Notes: generated by a model not told the origin, from the letters alone. A stretch of 64,000 nt of DNA from an uncultured Alphaproteobacteria bacterium (GCA_913031285.1 CAJWEI010000004.1:1-64000), one strand, 5' to 3'. Positions 8,570 through 18,028 are shown, counted from the stretch's first letter. Program-made: numbers and translations.

Positions 8570-9664
8570 ATGAGTATGATAAACTATGGAATGATCGGTT
8601 GTGGGATGATGGGGCATGAGCATTTGCAGAATATAGCATTGCTTGAAGGTACCAATATATCAGTCATTTTTGAACCCGATTCAGGTATGGCAAAATCGGC
8701 TGTTTTGCTTGCACCTAACACTATGTTAGTTCGTAGCTTGGATGAATTGTTAGACTTTCCTAATCTGGATTGCTTGGTCATTTCTAGCCCAAACTACTGT
8801 CACTTTAAACAGCTGCAGCGAATTGCACAAAAATCCCCTCTCCCTATACTGGTTGAGAAGCCTCTTTTTACATCAGCTGATGATCAAATCGCAATTTTGG
8901 AATTTTCAAAGTCCTATCCTGCATCGGTCTGGGTTGCTATGGAATATCGTTACATGCCACCAATCGCTGTCTTTGTGGAAAAAGTTGATAGTATTACAGG
9001 CGGGGTCAAAATGCTCACAATTCGTGAGCACCGGTTTCCATTTCTCAAGAAAATTGGGAATTGGAACCGTTTTAACAATAAAACTGGTGGTACATTTGTT
9101 GAGAAATGCTGTCATTTCTTCGATCTTATGCGTTTGATTATAAAATCTGAGCCGGTGCGAATCATGGCAAGTGCAGGACAAGACGTTAATCACCTTGAGG
9201 AAAGATACGAGGGTCAGGTTCCAGATATCTTGGATAATGGCTATGTGATTGTTGATTTTGCAAATGGTGCAAGATCAATGTTAGAGCTTTGCATGTTTGG
9301 GGAAGGTTCCCAGTATCAGGAAGAAATCTCTGCTGTTGGCTCAAAGGGAAAACTGGAAGCAAAAGTGCCTGGCCCTGGCCGGTTCTGGCCCAAAGAATTG
9401 GGTGAGCCTCCGGTTCCATTACTTATAGAAAGTCCGCGCTTTCCAAAAAGGCCACTGACAAGTGAGGTGGTTGTTGATCCGAATATTTTGAATGCCGGTG
9501 ATCATAACGGCGCAACTTTCTACCAACACAAGCTATTCTTGGATATGGTTAAAGGGCAAAAAAGTACTCCGGACGTCAGTTTAGGAGATGGATATAAGGC
9601 TGTTATTATGGGAATGGCTGCTCAGGAAAGTGCTGCTAAGGGTAGGGCTGTAGAGTTTGATTAG
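8570..9664 (+). CDS. Gfo/Idh/MocA-family NAD(P)-dependent protein
   Basis: 364 aa with an N-terminal Rossmann fold ('YGMIGCGMMGHEHLQNI'), the family's Glu-Lys-Pro signature in 'LPILVEKPLF' near residue 100, and the catalytic region 'GGTFVEKCCHFFDLMRL' near 175-190, then the C-terminal alpha/beta domain. Members oxidise sugars or inositols, and one recently described branch (GH188) acts as NAD-dependent sulfoquinovosidase within sulfo-SMO clusters. That branch would fit the neighbouring monooxygenase, flavin reductase and aldo/keto reductase, but I cannot test membership by eye. An AGGAAGG ribosome site precedes the ATG. The gene follows the GntR regulator closely and is probably co-transcribed with it. 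Confidence 0.93.
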   Translation: MSMINYGMIGCGMMGHEHLQNIALLEGTNISVIFEPDSGMAKSAVLLAPNTMLVRSLDELLDFPNLDCLVISSPNYCHFKQLQRIAQKSPLPILVEKPLFTSADDQIAILEFSKSYPASVWVAMEYRYMPPIAVFVEKVDSITGGVKMLTIREHRFPFLKKIGNWNRFNNKTGGTFVEKCCHFFDLMRLIIKSEPVRIMASAGQDVNHLEERYEGQVPDILDNGYVIVDFANGARSMLELCMFGEGSQYQEEISAVGSKGKLEAKVPGPGRFWPKELGEPPVPLLIESPRFPKRPLTSEVVVDPNILNAGDHNGATFYQHKLFLDMVKGQKSTPDVSLGDGYKAVIMGMAAQESAAKGRAVEFD

Positions 9665-9755
9665 TTATGGTCAATGTTGAAATATAAATTGCCACTTTTT
9701 CATGTGGCGACTTGGAGCTATCATTATCTTTATAAAAGAATATGGACACCTCATA

Positions 9756-10709
9756 ATGATTGATCTTAGTAAAACCGAAATTGTTGCGAATTTTGACTTT
9801 GGCACTGCTGTCGATGCGATAAAGGACAGTTATATTGCTGCCTCGAACAAGGCTGTGACTTTGCCACCAGTGGGTCACATTGAGTTTCCCCAATCGAACG
9901 GTGATTGTCATATTAAAGCTGGGCATATTCATGGCCAGCGGGCGTTTGTCATTAAAATCGCAACTGGATTTTACAATAATCCAAAGCAGGGCCTTCCCTC
10001 TTCAAACGGAATGATGGTCGCTTTTAGTGCAATGACTGGAGAACCTCTTGCTGTTTTGAAAGATGAAGGCTGGTTGACCGATATGCGGACTGGAATTGGA
10101 GGAGCGTTGGCAACACGCGCGCTTTCACGGCCAGACGCCCAGCGTGTCTTAATTCTTGGAGCAGGGCTGCAATGCTTATTTCAAGCGGAGTGTCTTGAAA
10201 ATCTCTCACCGGAACCTTTGGACTATGTTATCTGGGGCCGGTCCATGCAGAAGGCTGAAGTTGCCGCAAAACAATTAGTAGGCCTTGGCCTAAAGGCACG
10301 AAGTGTTGAAAATCTTCAAGATGCAGTTGCCAACGCTGAGATCATAATAACGACGACACCCTCAACCAAACCACTTATAGCAGCAGATTGGGTGCGCCCG
10401 GGAACGCATATTACGGCCATCGGGGCAGATTGCATAGGAAAGCAAGAGCTTGAGACTGGCCTTGTTTTAAAAGCTGATCTTGCAGTGTGCGATTTAATTG
10501 GGCAAAGTTTGGATCATGGAGAATTCCAACATGCCCAATCAAGTGGTAAGTTATCTAACTTAGTTGAACTTGGTCAGATCCTAAGCGAGACACACCCTGG
10601 TCGGCCAGCTAAAAACGCTATTACAATCTCAGATCTGACAGGAATTGCGCCTCAGGATATTGCGATAACGGGCGCAGTGCTTAATGAGTTCACGGCAAAG
10701 GCAGAATAG
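9756..10709 (+). CDS. Ornithine cyclodeaminase/mu-crystallin family protein
   Basis: 317 aa from ATG 9756 ('MIDLSKTEIVANFDF'), where homology plausibly begins; a frame from 9702 adds 18 unlikely residues. Family marks are 'GDCHIKAGHIHG', 'FVIKIATGFYNNP', 'DEGWLTDMRTGIGGALATR' and the NAD-binding 'VLILGAGLQCLFQAECL' near residue 130. Members act as ornithine cyclodeaminases, ketimine reductases or amino-acid dehydrogenases; the exact reaction cannot be read here. It sits downstream of the Gfo/Idh/MocA gene on the same strand with a 91-bp gap, so it may be in the same transcript or separate. Confidence 0.88.
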   Translation: MIDLSKTEIVANFDFGTAVDAIKDSYIAASNKAVTLPPVGHIEFPQSNGDCHIKAGHIHGQRAFVIKIATGFYNNPKQGLPSSNGMMVAFSAMTGEPLAVLKDEGWLTDMRTGIGGALATRALSRPDAQRVLILGAGLQCLFQAECLENLSPEPLDYVIWGRSMQKAEVAAKQLVGLGLKARSVENLQDAVANAEIIITTTPSTKPLIAADWVRPGTHITAIGADCIGKQELETGLVLKADLAVCDLIGQSLDHGEFQHAQSSGKLSNLVELGQILSETHPGRPAKNAITISDLTGIAPQDIAITGAVLNEFTAKAE

Positions 10710-10729
10710 TAAGATAAATATCTTGAGGT

Positions 10730-11578
10730 TTAGTCCTGCAGCATCGATTTCAATCCGGCTTTATAATTGGGATATAAAAGTGCGACTCCTAATTCTGATT
10801 TAATTCGGGTATTGTCCACTTTCTTATTTTCAGCATAAAAACTCCTGGCCATTGGGCTAAGATCGGTGTCATCAAAGTTTACAATTGGCGGAAGTGGTAG
10901 CCCAAGTAGCTCTGCGGCGTAACTGATAACATCTTGGGGTGGTGCAGGGTCATTGTCACAGACGTTATAAACTCGTCCTGGATTAGGTGAATTCAGCGAG
11001 GCCAACAAAACTTGCGCAATATCATCCACATGGGTGCGGCTGAAAACCTGTCCCCTTTTGATAATTCGTTTTGCCGTACCATTTCTTACCTTTCGAAAGG
11101 GTCCACGGCCAGGTCCATAAATGCCGGCCAGCCGAAAAATATGCAGTGGAAGACCTGATATAGATTGCCAGCCTTGTTCTGCAGTTAGTCGGAGTTGACC
11201 GCGTTTTGTCTGTGGGTTTAGCGGTGTTTTTTCATCAACCCATTGTCCGTTAAAATCTCCGTAAACCCCTGTAGTGGACAAATACCCAACCCAGTCAAGT
11301 TTAGCGGCATATTTTTTAAACAACTTGTTATATCGCAGAAAAACAGGATCGCCTTCTTCATTTGGACCAGCTGATATCAAAACTGCGGTTGCCTTAGAGA
11401 ATGCCTCCTCGATCCCGCTATCGCCCCAGAGATAGGGTTGAATACCCGTTTCGCGTAATTTGAGTAATTTTTTTTTATCGCGGGTCGTACCAATAATCTT
11501 CCAACCTAGTGGCAGTAGATTGCAAGCCAGAGCCTGTGCCGAATAGCCGTGACCAAAAGAAAGTAAGTACTTATGCAT
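10730..11578 (-). CDS. NAD(P)-binding SDR/epimerase-like protein (YeeZ type)
   Basis: 282 aa. The N-terminus 'YLLSFGHGYSAQALACNLL' is a variant Rossmann glycine loop; 'VGYLSTTGVYGDFNGQWVDE' carries the SDR active-site Tyr region, and 'LHIFRLAGIYGPGRGPF' plus 'RTHVDDIAQVL' are typical of the extended-SDR YeeZ group of unknown substrate. It is a soluble cytoplasmic protein transcribed alone, divergent from a methyltransferase 89 bp away. This gene is common in alphaproteobacteria; its physiological role is not established. Confidence 0.87.
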   Translation of the reverse strand: MHKYLLSFGHGYSAQALACNLLPLGWKIIGTTRDKKKLLKLRETGIQPYLWGDSGIEEAFSKATAVLISAGPNEEGDPVFLRYNKLFKKYAAKLDWVGYLSTTGVYGDFNGQWVDEKTPLNPQTKRGQLRLTAEQGWQSISGLPLHIFRLAGIYGPGRGPFRKVRNGTAKRIIKRGQVFSRTHVDDIAQVLLASLNSPNPGRVYNVCDNDPAPPQDVISYAAELLGLPLPPIVNFDDTDLSPMARSFYAENKKVDNTRIKSELGVALLYPNYKAGLKSMLQD

Positions 11579-11667
11579 TGAGCTAATTGGCCATGTAATT
11601 GGAAGAGTTTCAACCCAGAGTTAAGATTTCTCTTGAACTTTAATTAAAATATTGTTCGGCTTTAGCT

Positions 11668-12297
11668 ATGAGTAAAAAAAAACCAAGCCTAGAGTCAGCC
11701 TATTCTCTTAAAACGGTACAAGACAACCGCGAGCTTTATGCGGCTTGGGCAGAGAATTATGATCAAGACTTCGCATCTGAAATGGATTATATTCTGCCTG
11801 ACCGAGTGGCTCAGATCCTTCTGGATGTGGGTGGCAAAGGGCCTATCCTGGATGTGGGAGCTGGTACAGGGTTAGTGGGTCATGCCCTTGCGAAATTAGG
11901 CGTAAAACCAATTGATGCGATGGATCTGTCGAGCGCTATGCTGGATATGGCGAAAAAAAAAGGGATCTACCGAAATTTTTTTGCCGCTGATATTACCCAG
12001 CCGATAGAGGCGGTTGGTAAAAACTACCAAGGGATTATCTCGTGCGGAACGTTTACGCATGGGCATGTTGGGCCGGGAGGTATTGACCACTTGCTGCCAC
12101 TTGCCCGAACTGGAGCTTATTTTGTTTTGGCAATTAATAAAACCCATTGGGCTGAAAAGGGGTTTTCTGAAAAATTTGAGGCCCTAGCAGGGAGTATTTC
12201 CAGACCTGTGATGCGCGATATTGAGATATATGGCAAAAACTCGAAAGGGAACCACAGCAAAGATCTAGGAATATCAGTGATTTTTCAAAAACTATGA
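11668..12297 (+). CDS. Class I SAM-dependent methyltransferase
   Basis: 209 aa with a Methyltransf-11/25-like core: motif I 'GPILDVGAGTGLVGHALAK' near residue 55, 'DAMDLSSAMLDMAKKKG' (acidic end of strand 2) near 88, and 'YQGIISCGTFTHGHVGP' as post-motif. The N-terminal 'DNRELYAAWAENYDQDF' is the usual opening helix. The substrate cannot be deduced. It stands alone between a divergent SDR gene and the 3' end of the antiporter operon. The intergenic stretch 12298-12524 after it is AT-rich and shows no gene or clear terminator. Confidence 0.88.
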   Translation: MSKKKPSLESAYSLKTVQDNRELYAAWAENYDQDFASEMDYILPDRVAQILLDVGGKGPILDVGAGTGLVGHALAKLGVKPIDAMDLSSAMLDMAKKKGIYRNFFAADITQPIEAVGKNYQGIISCGTFTHGHVGPGGIDHLLPLARTGAYFVLAINKTHWAEKGFSEKFEALAGSISRPVMRDIEIYGKNSKGNHSKDLGISVIFQKL

Positions 12298-12524
12298 TCC
12301 TCTTTAACGTATCTTTGAGACTAAATTATATTAGTGGTTGGCGTCTTGATAATTTTTATAGAAAATAATCAAACTTTCAGTTTAGGATTGGAGACTCAGG
12401 GATTAGATCATTTGTTCTTTTCTGGAACGGTAGCCTTTTTGTTTGATTAAACTCAATGCGATATTTGCGCGTAAATCAGGGGCTCTATATCCTAATCACA
12501 TCGTTAAAGAATACTGCAGACTTT

Positions 12525-14225
12525 CTAATTATAACTAATGATAAGCGAAAAGGCTAATAAAACAGCAATCCAAAGCGCCATAGCGCCCGTTGGTCTGACA
12601 CTAGATACTCCTGCTTCAGGACCGTGTATTTTATGCAGTAAATTCAAAATTTGTCTAAGACCTGTTTTGACAATGTTTGCTGCATTCTCCCATAGAGAAG
12701 TAAAGCCCTTGTAAAGTATAGCAATAGTATTTGGCAGAAATTTGCGATATATCCAATCTGTATCCAGATTTATGGCTCGCACTTCAGGTGGATGAATGCC
12801 TGTTTTCATTAAGAATGCAAAGGCTAAGAGGGCAAAGCACAGCAGTTGAAGCTGTCCCACGACATGGCCTGTGGTATATGGATGAAATTCGACCTCATAG
12901 GGCAAAAGCGCATAGAGCGGTTCTGGATATACTCCAATAAAAATACATAAGAATGCAGTAAAACCCATTGCCAATTGCATATTAATTGGGGCTTCTTTCG
13001 GACGCAATCCGCTATCATGGCCGAAAAAGGTAAAATATGGTATTTTAATGCCTGAATGGGACAGAACGCCCGCAGAGGCAAAAACGAGAATTGCCCAAAT
13101 AATTGTATAATGTTTTTCTGCTGAGGCATCGATAATCAGAGATTTGGTGACAAAACCCGAAAAGAGCGGAAAAGCAGAAATTGATGCAGCCCCAATCAAG
13201 CAGAGGATGGCAGTCCTGGGCATGGTCCGACATAAGCCCCCCAGTTCAGATGCTTTACTGGTCCCCGTTCGGAAAAGAACTGCACCAACACTCATAAATA
13301 ACAGAGCTTTGTAAAGGATATGGGCAAAGGCATGAGAGGCGGTTCCGTTTAATGCCATCTCAGTTCCAATCCCGATGCCGACAACCATAAACCCTAATTG
13401 ATTATTAAGGCTATAAGCCAAAACCCGTCTTAAGTCGTTTTCTATTTCCGCAAAGAAAATCGGGAAAAGTGTCATTATGGCGCCAATATAAATGAGCATC
13501 TCTGTACCAGCAAAGCCACGCGCCAATGCATAGACTGCCAATTTGGTTGTAAAAGCAGAAAGTATCACTGTGCCTGTGACTGTCGCCGCTGGGTAACTGT
13601 CTTGGAGCCAGTTGTGAAGGAAGGGAAACGCACATTTCATGCCGAAAGACAAGAAAATTAGCCAAGTCCCAATAGAGCGAAGCGTCATTTGTTCAAATGC
13701 AATTGATCCCGTTTCGCGCCATATTAAAGCTGTCCCTGCCAGCAAAATGACGCCTGAGGTGATTTGGATTATTAGATAGCGCAGGCCTGTTTGATAAGCG
13801 GCCTCTGTGCCTCGCGCCCAAATGAGAAAAACCGATGCAATAGCCGTTCCTTCCCAGTAGAAAAATAGTGTGACAAGGTCGCCGGCAAAAACGGCTCCAA
13901 GCGCCGAACCGGCATAGAATAGTGCAGCAAGTTGCTGAACTGTGTCTCGAACATGCCAAGCATAAAGGTTACCCAAAAACGCTGCGAGGCAAAAGATTAA
14001 TGCAAAAACGCGAGACAGCTTATCGACCCGCATCATATCCAGCGTTTGACCAAAAAGTTCAATCTGGGCAAATTCTCCGGCAGGTAAATTATAGACCTGC
14101 CATCCAGCGAGGATTGGAATGAGAAGAGATATTGCGGACCGAATGCGTCCACTTGGCAAAAAAGCTACGATAATGGCGCCTGCGAAAAAGATAAAGGCTG
14201 TTGGAAGAATATCAAACATCGCCAT
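12525..14225 (-). CDS. Cation/proton antiporter MrpD/NuoM-like membrane subunit (third copy)
   Basis: 566 aa from ATG 14225, chosen because a GGAG lies upstream and hydrophobic homology starts there; a longer frame to 14267 runs into the preceding gene. It is very hydrophobic with about 14 predicted helices and the proton-translocating antiporter signature: 'FFYWEGTAIASVFLIWA', 'SFGMKCAFPFLHNWLQDSYP' with the conserved Lys-His, 'VTGTVILSAFTTKLAVYAL' and 'AHILYKALLFMSVGAVL' with a conserved Lys. Known relatives move H+ in Mrp antiporters and complex I. It is the last gene of the operon and overlaps the small two-helix gene by 14 bp. The C-terminal ~80 residues carry a separate helix. Confidence 0.9.
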   Translation of the reverse strand: MAMFDILPTAFIFFAGAIIVAFLPSGRIRSAISLLIPILAGWQVYNLPAGEFAQIELFGQTLDMMRVDKLSRVFALIFCLAAFLGNLYAWHVRDTVQQLAALFYAGSALGAVFAGDLVTLFFYWEGTAIASVFLIWARGTEAAYQTGLRYLIIQITSGVILLAGTALIWRETGSIAFEQMTLRSIGTWLIFLSFGMKCAFPFLHNWLQDSYPAATVTGTVILSAFTTKLAVYALARGFAGTEMLIYIGAIMTLFPIFFAEIENDLRRVLAYSLNNQLGFMVVGIGIGTEMALNGTASHAFAHILYKALLFMSVGAVLFRTGTSKASELGGLCRTMPRTAILCLIGAASISAFPLFSGFVTKSLIIDASAEKHYTIIWAILVFASAGVLSHSGIKIPYFTFFGHDSGLRPKEAPINMQLAMGFTAFLCIFIGVYPEPLYALLPYEVEFHPYTTGHVVGQLQLLCFALLAFAFLMKTGIHPPEVRAINLDTDWIYRKFLPNTIAILYKGFTSLWENAANIVKTGLRQILNLLHKIHGPEAGVSSVRPTGAMALWIAVLLAFSLIISYN

Positions 14226-14562
14226 GTTCCGCTTTCTCCAGCTGCTCTGGCGGATATTCCTCATCATCTATCGTGCTATCGCCATAATAGTCCTCGGGAC
14301 GCTGGATAAAAAATCTTAACAATTTTGCGGTCAATATAAGCGCAGTAAACATCACGAACCCGTAAAACCCATAAAAGCCTTTGTAATCTTCTATGGCGAA
14401 GTGCCCGTGTTTATGGTAGGTAAAATCCGCCAGGAACAAGAGAACGCAGATCGCGATAAGGACTCCCACAATTGTCTTAGAATTCTTGGGATTTACAAAC
14501 CATACCAACGGCCGACCAAGAGCTGGGTTATCTTCTGATTTATCTGAGGGGACATTACCCAT
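14212..14562 (-). CDS. Small two-helix membrane protein of the antiporter operon
   Basis: 116 aa from ATG 14562, which has GAGGAG five bases upstream; the frame extends one TTG codon further. Two hydrophobic helices are visible, about residues 28-50 ('TIVGVLIAICVLLFLADF') and 64-86 ('YGFYGFVMFTALILTAKLL'), with charged ends including an acidic C-terminal tail rich in Glu and Asp. I recognise no named family. Its position between two MrpD-like subunits, overlapping the downstream one, suggests an accessory or assembly subunit of the complex. Confidence 0.8.
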   Translation of the reverse strand: MGNVPSDKSEDNPALGRPLVWFVNPKNSKTIVGVLIAICVLLFLADFTYHKHGHFAIEDYKGFYGFYGFVMFTALILTAKLLRFFIQRPEDYYGDSTIDDEEYPPEQLEKAEHGDV

Positions 14563-14572
14563 CAACTTCTCC

Positions 14573-16039
14573 TCACGGTACGCTTATAATTGGCATTAAG
14601 AATTCCTGAATATAGCCCGCGTAGAAAAATAAAATGATACAGCCAAGTGCAGTCAGGGCGGGGGGCATCCAAACCAGCACTGGTCCTTCTGCAAATTCTG
14701 ATTTAGCTGGCTCTTGATTCGTCGACAAGAAGAAACCTCGACCAACAAGTGGCATCAGATAGGCTACGTTCAGAAGTGAACTTACTAATAAAACGCCAAT
14801 CATGATAAGCTCATTGGAGTCGGCCGCCCCTACGATCAAAAGCCACTTGCTCCAAGACCCGCCCAAGGGGGGCAGACCGATGATTGATAAGGCCCCAATA
14901 AAAAACGCAATAAAGGTTATTGGCATTCGTCGGCCCAAACCGGTCATTTGGCTTATATTGGTTTTATGTGTTGCAACATATATTGAACCCGCACACATAA
15001 AGAGGGTGATTTTGCCCATGGCATGCGTCACGACATGCATGGCTCCGCCCAAAGCACCCATAGAGCTTGCCAATGCAATTCCCAAAGTGATGTATGACAA
15101 TTGGCTAATCGTCGAATAGGCAAGTCGCGCTTTTAAATTATCTTTCGTCATTGCAACAACTGAGGCGGCAACAATCGAGAAGGCTGCGAACCACATGAGC
15201 CAGACAGAAGCGCTGCTGCTGGCCAGGAAATCAATGCCAAAAATATAGATACCCACTTTGAGCATCGTAAAAACGCCAGCTTTAACAACTGCAACAGCAT
15301 GTAAAAGCGCACTAACTGGGGTTGGCGCGACCATTGCTGCCGGCAGCCACCGATGAAACGGCATCAAGGCTGCCTTACCTATACCAAAGGCATAAAGTGC
15401 AAGTAGGACCGCAGCCATAGCATTTGAGACATGACCCTCTAGAATGCCGCCTCTGGTGAAATCGAGCGTACCGGTAAGTGTGTAAGTCCAGATAACTGCA
15501 ACCATTTGAAGGCAGATAGACGTGCCCATCAATATGCCAAGATAGGTCCGCGCGCCTTTGATTGCGTCAGTTGTGCCTTTATGAGCTACAAGTGGATAGG
15601 TTGAGATTGTCAGCGCTTCGTAAAATAAAAATAGTGTGAACATATTTGCCGCAAACGCAATTCCCATTACTGAGAATATAGCAAAGCAGAAACACGCAAA
15701 AAATCTTGCGTGATCTTTCTCTTTATTGCCACGCATATAGCCAATGCCGTAAATATGCGTCACCATCCAGAGCCCCGAGCCCAGTATCGCAAATAGCAGA
15801 CCAAGAGGTTCTACATTAAAGGCAATCGTCAATCCAGATAGAACCTCGATCATGACAAATGTTTCGCTTACACCATTGCCTTCATTGGACAAAATGCAAA
15901 GGACTGTCAGAAATGTTCCCAAAGCGGCAGCAAAAGTCAGGCTATCGCGCAAGTCTGGTTGGTTGCGCAAAACCATATTTATAAGAACACCCATAGCCGG
16001 GAGCAGCATGCTCAGGTAAATGGCTGTCGAAGTTTCCAT
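14573..16039 (-). CDS. Cation/proton antiporter MrpD/NuoM-like membrane subunit (second copy)
   Basis: 488 aa from ATG 16039, preceded by GGTGA; ATG 16051 is an alternative. It has about 14 transmembrane helices, the conserved Glu in 'FLFYEALTISTYPLVAHKG', the Lys in 'GIGKAALMPFHRWLPAAM', and the His-Lys helix 'VSALLHAVAVVKAGVFTML', resembling NuoM/NuoN and the N-terminal domain of MrpA as much as MrpD. It may therefore supply the NuoL/MrpA-type channel absent elsewhere in the operon. It follows the first MrpD by 13 bp and precedes a small two-helix gene. Confidence 0.9.
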   Translation of the reverse strand: METSTAIYLSMLLPAMGVLINMVLRNQPDLRDSLTFAAALGTFLTVLCILSNEGNGVSETFVMIEVLSGLTIAFNVEPLGLLFAILGSGLWMVTHIYGIGYMRGNKEKDHARFFACFCFAIFSVMGIAFAANMFTLFLFYEALTISTYPLVAHKGTTDAIKGARTYLGILMGTSICLQMVAVIWTYTLTGTLDFTRGGILEGHVSNAMAAVLLALYAFGIGKAALMPFHRWLPAAMVAPTPVSALLHAVAVVKAGVFTMLKVGIYIFGIDFLASSSASVWLMWFAAFSIVAASVVAMTKDNLKARLAYSTISQLSYITLGIALASSMGALGGAMHVVTHAMGKITLFMCAGSIYVATHKTNISQMTGLGRRMPITFIAFFIGALSIIGLPPLGGSWSKWLLIVGAADSNELIMIGVLLVSSLLNVAYLMPLVGRGFFLSTNQEPAKSEFAEGPVLVWMPPALTALGCIILFFYAGYIQEFLMPIISVP

Positions 16040-16052
16040 TAAATCACCCATC

Positions 16053-17591
16053 TCAACGTAATCCACTTGAGCCCGACAGCAGGCCCGTGGCAGCTGCTTT
16101 TGAGGCTTCCAGAGTGATATCCGTCGCAAACCCAAAATAGATTGTCGAAAACGCCATTAAATACAGAGGAATGAGCATCGAAAGAGGAGCCTCTTTGGCC
16201 GTCATACCCTGAATTGGCGCAGATAAATAGAGCGTTTCGATCATGCGCCACACATAGGCAACAGCAATGATTGATGATAGGACGATCAAGAATGCAAAAC
16301 TCCACCAGCCGTTTTCAAATGCGGCCTGTACAAGGATCCATTTGCTCACAAAGCCGGCCGTTCCGGGAATGCCGATGAGAGACATGCCACCAATTACCAT
16401 TGCTGCACTGGTCCAAGGCATGGATTTGCCAAGGCCTTTGAGTTTGTCGTACGAGGTTGCTCCAATGGCAAAGACAAAGCAACCTGCTCCCATGAAAAGA
16501 GCAGCCTTGCTAATGCCATGATTGAACAAATGAATAATTGTTGCGGTCAATCCGGTGTGTGAAAAGGATCCGATCCCCAACAACATATATCCTAGCTGAG
16601 CGACACTGGAATGCGCCAACATCCGTTTGATGTCGCGTTGATAAAAAGCTGAAATAGATGCTGCAAACATTGCAATTAATGCAAACGGAATGATTACGGC
16701 TTCAAGTATTTTGATTTCTACCAAAAATTCTGGCTGAAACACGGTGAACATAAATCTTAGCAGCACATAGATCGCCATCTTCGTTGCAGTACCGGCAAGA
16801 AAGGCAGATACTGGCGAGGGGGCGTAAACGTATGCATTTGGGAGCCATAGATGCAAAGGATAAATTGCCGCTTTCAGTCCAATCCCCACCACGATGAAGG
16901 CAAATGCTGCTCGAATTGTCCTACTGTCGCGTTGTTCAGAAATTCGCTCGGCAAGATCAGCCATATTTAAAGTGCCCGTCGCCATGTAAAGAAAGCCAAT
17001 GCCGATCACAAAAAAAGTTGCGCCGATTGTCCCCATGATAAGGTAGTTATAAGAAGCCGTGAGGGCACGTTTATCTCGATATGAACCCTGCGCGACAAGA
17101 ACGTATGTCGACAATGAAGAGATTTCAAGAAATACGAAAACATTAAATGCATCGCCAGTGATCACAACGCCCAATAGCCCTGTGAGGCACAAAAGATATA
17201 GAGCGTAAAAGAGGGTGTGGCTTTTCTCGGGCACTTCTGCCTTCAGGCTGCCACGCGCATAAGCAAGAACGACGCTGCTTATAGCTGATATTAAAAATAG
17301 GACAAATGCATTGGCTGTGTCCACTCTGTATTCAATGCCAAGGGGGGGAGCCCACCCGCCCATATGATATGAAATCTCGCTCCCGTCGATGACACTCTGC
17401 AGCAACAAAACCGAAACGGCCAGTGATCCCAGGCTTGCTAGGAATGCAATTGGCCACGCCAGTGAACGCACACCAAAGAATACCACCAAAGGAGCTGCAA
17501 CAAACGGAATTAGAACTTGCAATGCTGGAAGCTGATCAGAGAGTGTCAAAGCGATATGATGAACCGGTTCAGAGCTGATTGCAGAAGCCAT
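16053..17591 (-). CDS. mrpD: Na+/H+ antiporter subunit D (MrpD/MnhD)
   Basis: 512 aa, normal for MrpD. Visible marks are the helix with conserved Glu 'NVFVFLEISSLSTYVLVA', 'GIGLKAAIYPLHLWLPNAYVYAPSPVSAFL' region around residue 235 (Lys and His), 'IKRMLAHSSVAQLGYMLLGIG' and 'HGISKAALFMGAGCFV'. It is an integral inner-membrane subunit carrying a proton path. The ATG overlaps the MrpC stop by one base (TAATG). Of the three MrpD-like proteins in this operon it is the one whose place right after MrpC fits the canonical order. Confidence 0.93.
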   Translation of the reverse strand: MASAISSEPVHHIALTLSDQLPALQVLIPFVAAPLVVFFGVRSLAWPIAFLASLGSLAVSVLLLQSVIDGSEISYHMGGWAPPLGIEYRVDTANAFVLFLISAISSVVLAYARGSLKAEVPEKSHTLFYALYLLCLTGLLGVVITGDAFNVFVFLEISSLSTYVLVAQGSYRDKRALTASYNYLIMGTIGATFFVIGIGFLYMATGTLNMADLAERISEQRDSRTIRAAFAFIVVGIGLKAAIYPLHLWLPNAYVYAPSPVSAFLAGTATKMAIYVLLRFMFTVFQPEFLVEIKILEAVIIPFALIAMFAASISAFYQRDIKRMLAHSSVAQLGYMLLGIGSFSHTGLTATIIHLFNHGISKAALFMGAGCFVFAIGATSYDKLKGLGKSMPWTSAAMVIGGMSLIGIPGTAGFVSKWILVQAAFENGWWSFAFLIVLSSIIAVAYVWRMIETLYLSAPIQGMTAKEAPLSMLIPLYLMAFSTIYFGFATDITLEASKAAATGLLSGSSGLR

Positions 17592-18028
17592 TAACTGTTG
17601 TCTCCCGAGGTCAGTTGATTACCATTCAATTCATAAAAAGAAACCTTAGTTTCTTGCTCTGCAATCTCGTGCTCTTCGATGGTATGATACTCTTCACGGA
17701 TCCTAATGATTAAGGCTAATCCAAGCGAAGTTGTTGCAATGCCGACAACAATTGCTGTCAGGATCAGAACATGCGGTAGCGGGTTTGAGTAAAGCATCTC
17801 GGGATCAATTTTCATATCCATAGGGAAAATAGGCGCAGTACCGCCCTCAACCTTGCCGATTGAGATATATAACATAAAAACAGATGTCTGAAATATGTTC
17901 AGTCCAACTATTTTCTTCACCAGATTTCCCTTTGCGATAACTACATAGAGCCCCGTCATCATCAAAATAATGAAAAACCAGTAATTCAAATGTCCTAAAA
18001 TAAAATCAACTGTCATTTCTTCAAACAT
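17591..18028 (-). CDS. mrpC: Na+/H+ antiporter subunit C (MrpC/MnhC, NuoK-like)
   Basis: 145 aa from ATG 18028, which overlaps the MrpB stop (TGATG) and has GAGG upstream; a TTG two codons earlier is possible. Three helices of the NuoK type are visible: 'NYWFFIILMMTGLYVVIAK', 'KIVGLNIFQTSVFMLYISIG' and 'LPHVLILTAIVVGIATTSLGLALIIRI', the last with the family's 'LTAIVVG' run. A charged 30-residue tail follows. The protein is a small membrane subunit of the antiporter complex. Confidence 0.93.
   Translation of the reverse strand: MFEEMTVDFILGHLNYWFFIILMMTGLYVVIAKGNLVKKIVGLNIFQTSVFMLYISIGKVEGGTAPIFPMDMKIDPEMLYSNPLPHVLILTAIVVGIATTSLGLALIIRIREEYHTIEEHEIAEQETKVSFYELNGNQLTSGDNS

Noticed and set aside
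9677-9710. Small hairpin GCCAC/GTGGC after the Gfo/Idh gene as terminator
   Set aside because: Five-base stem without a T-run after it; too weak.
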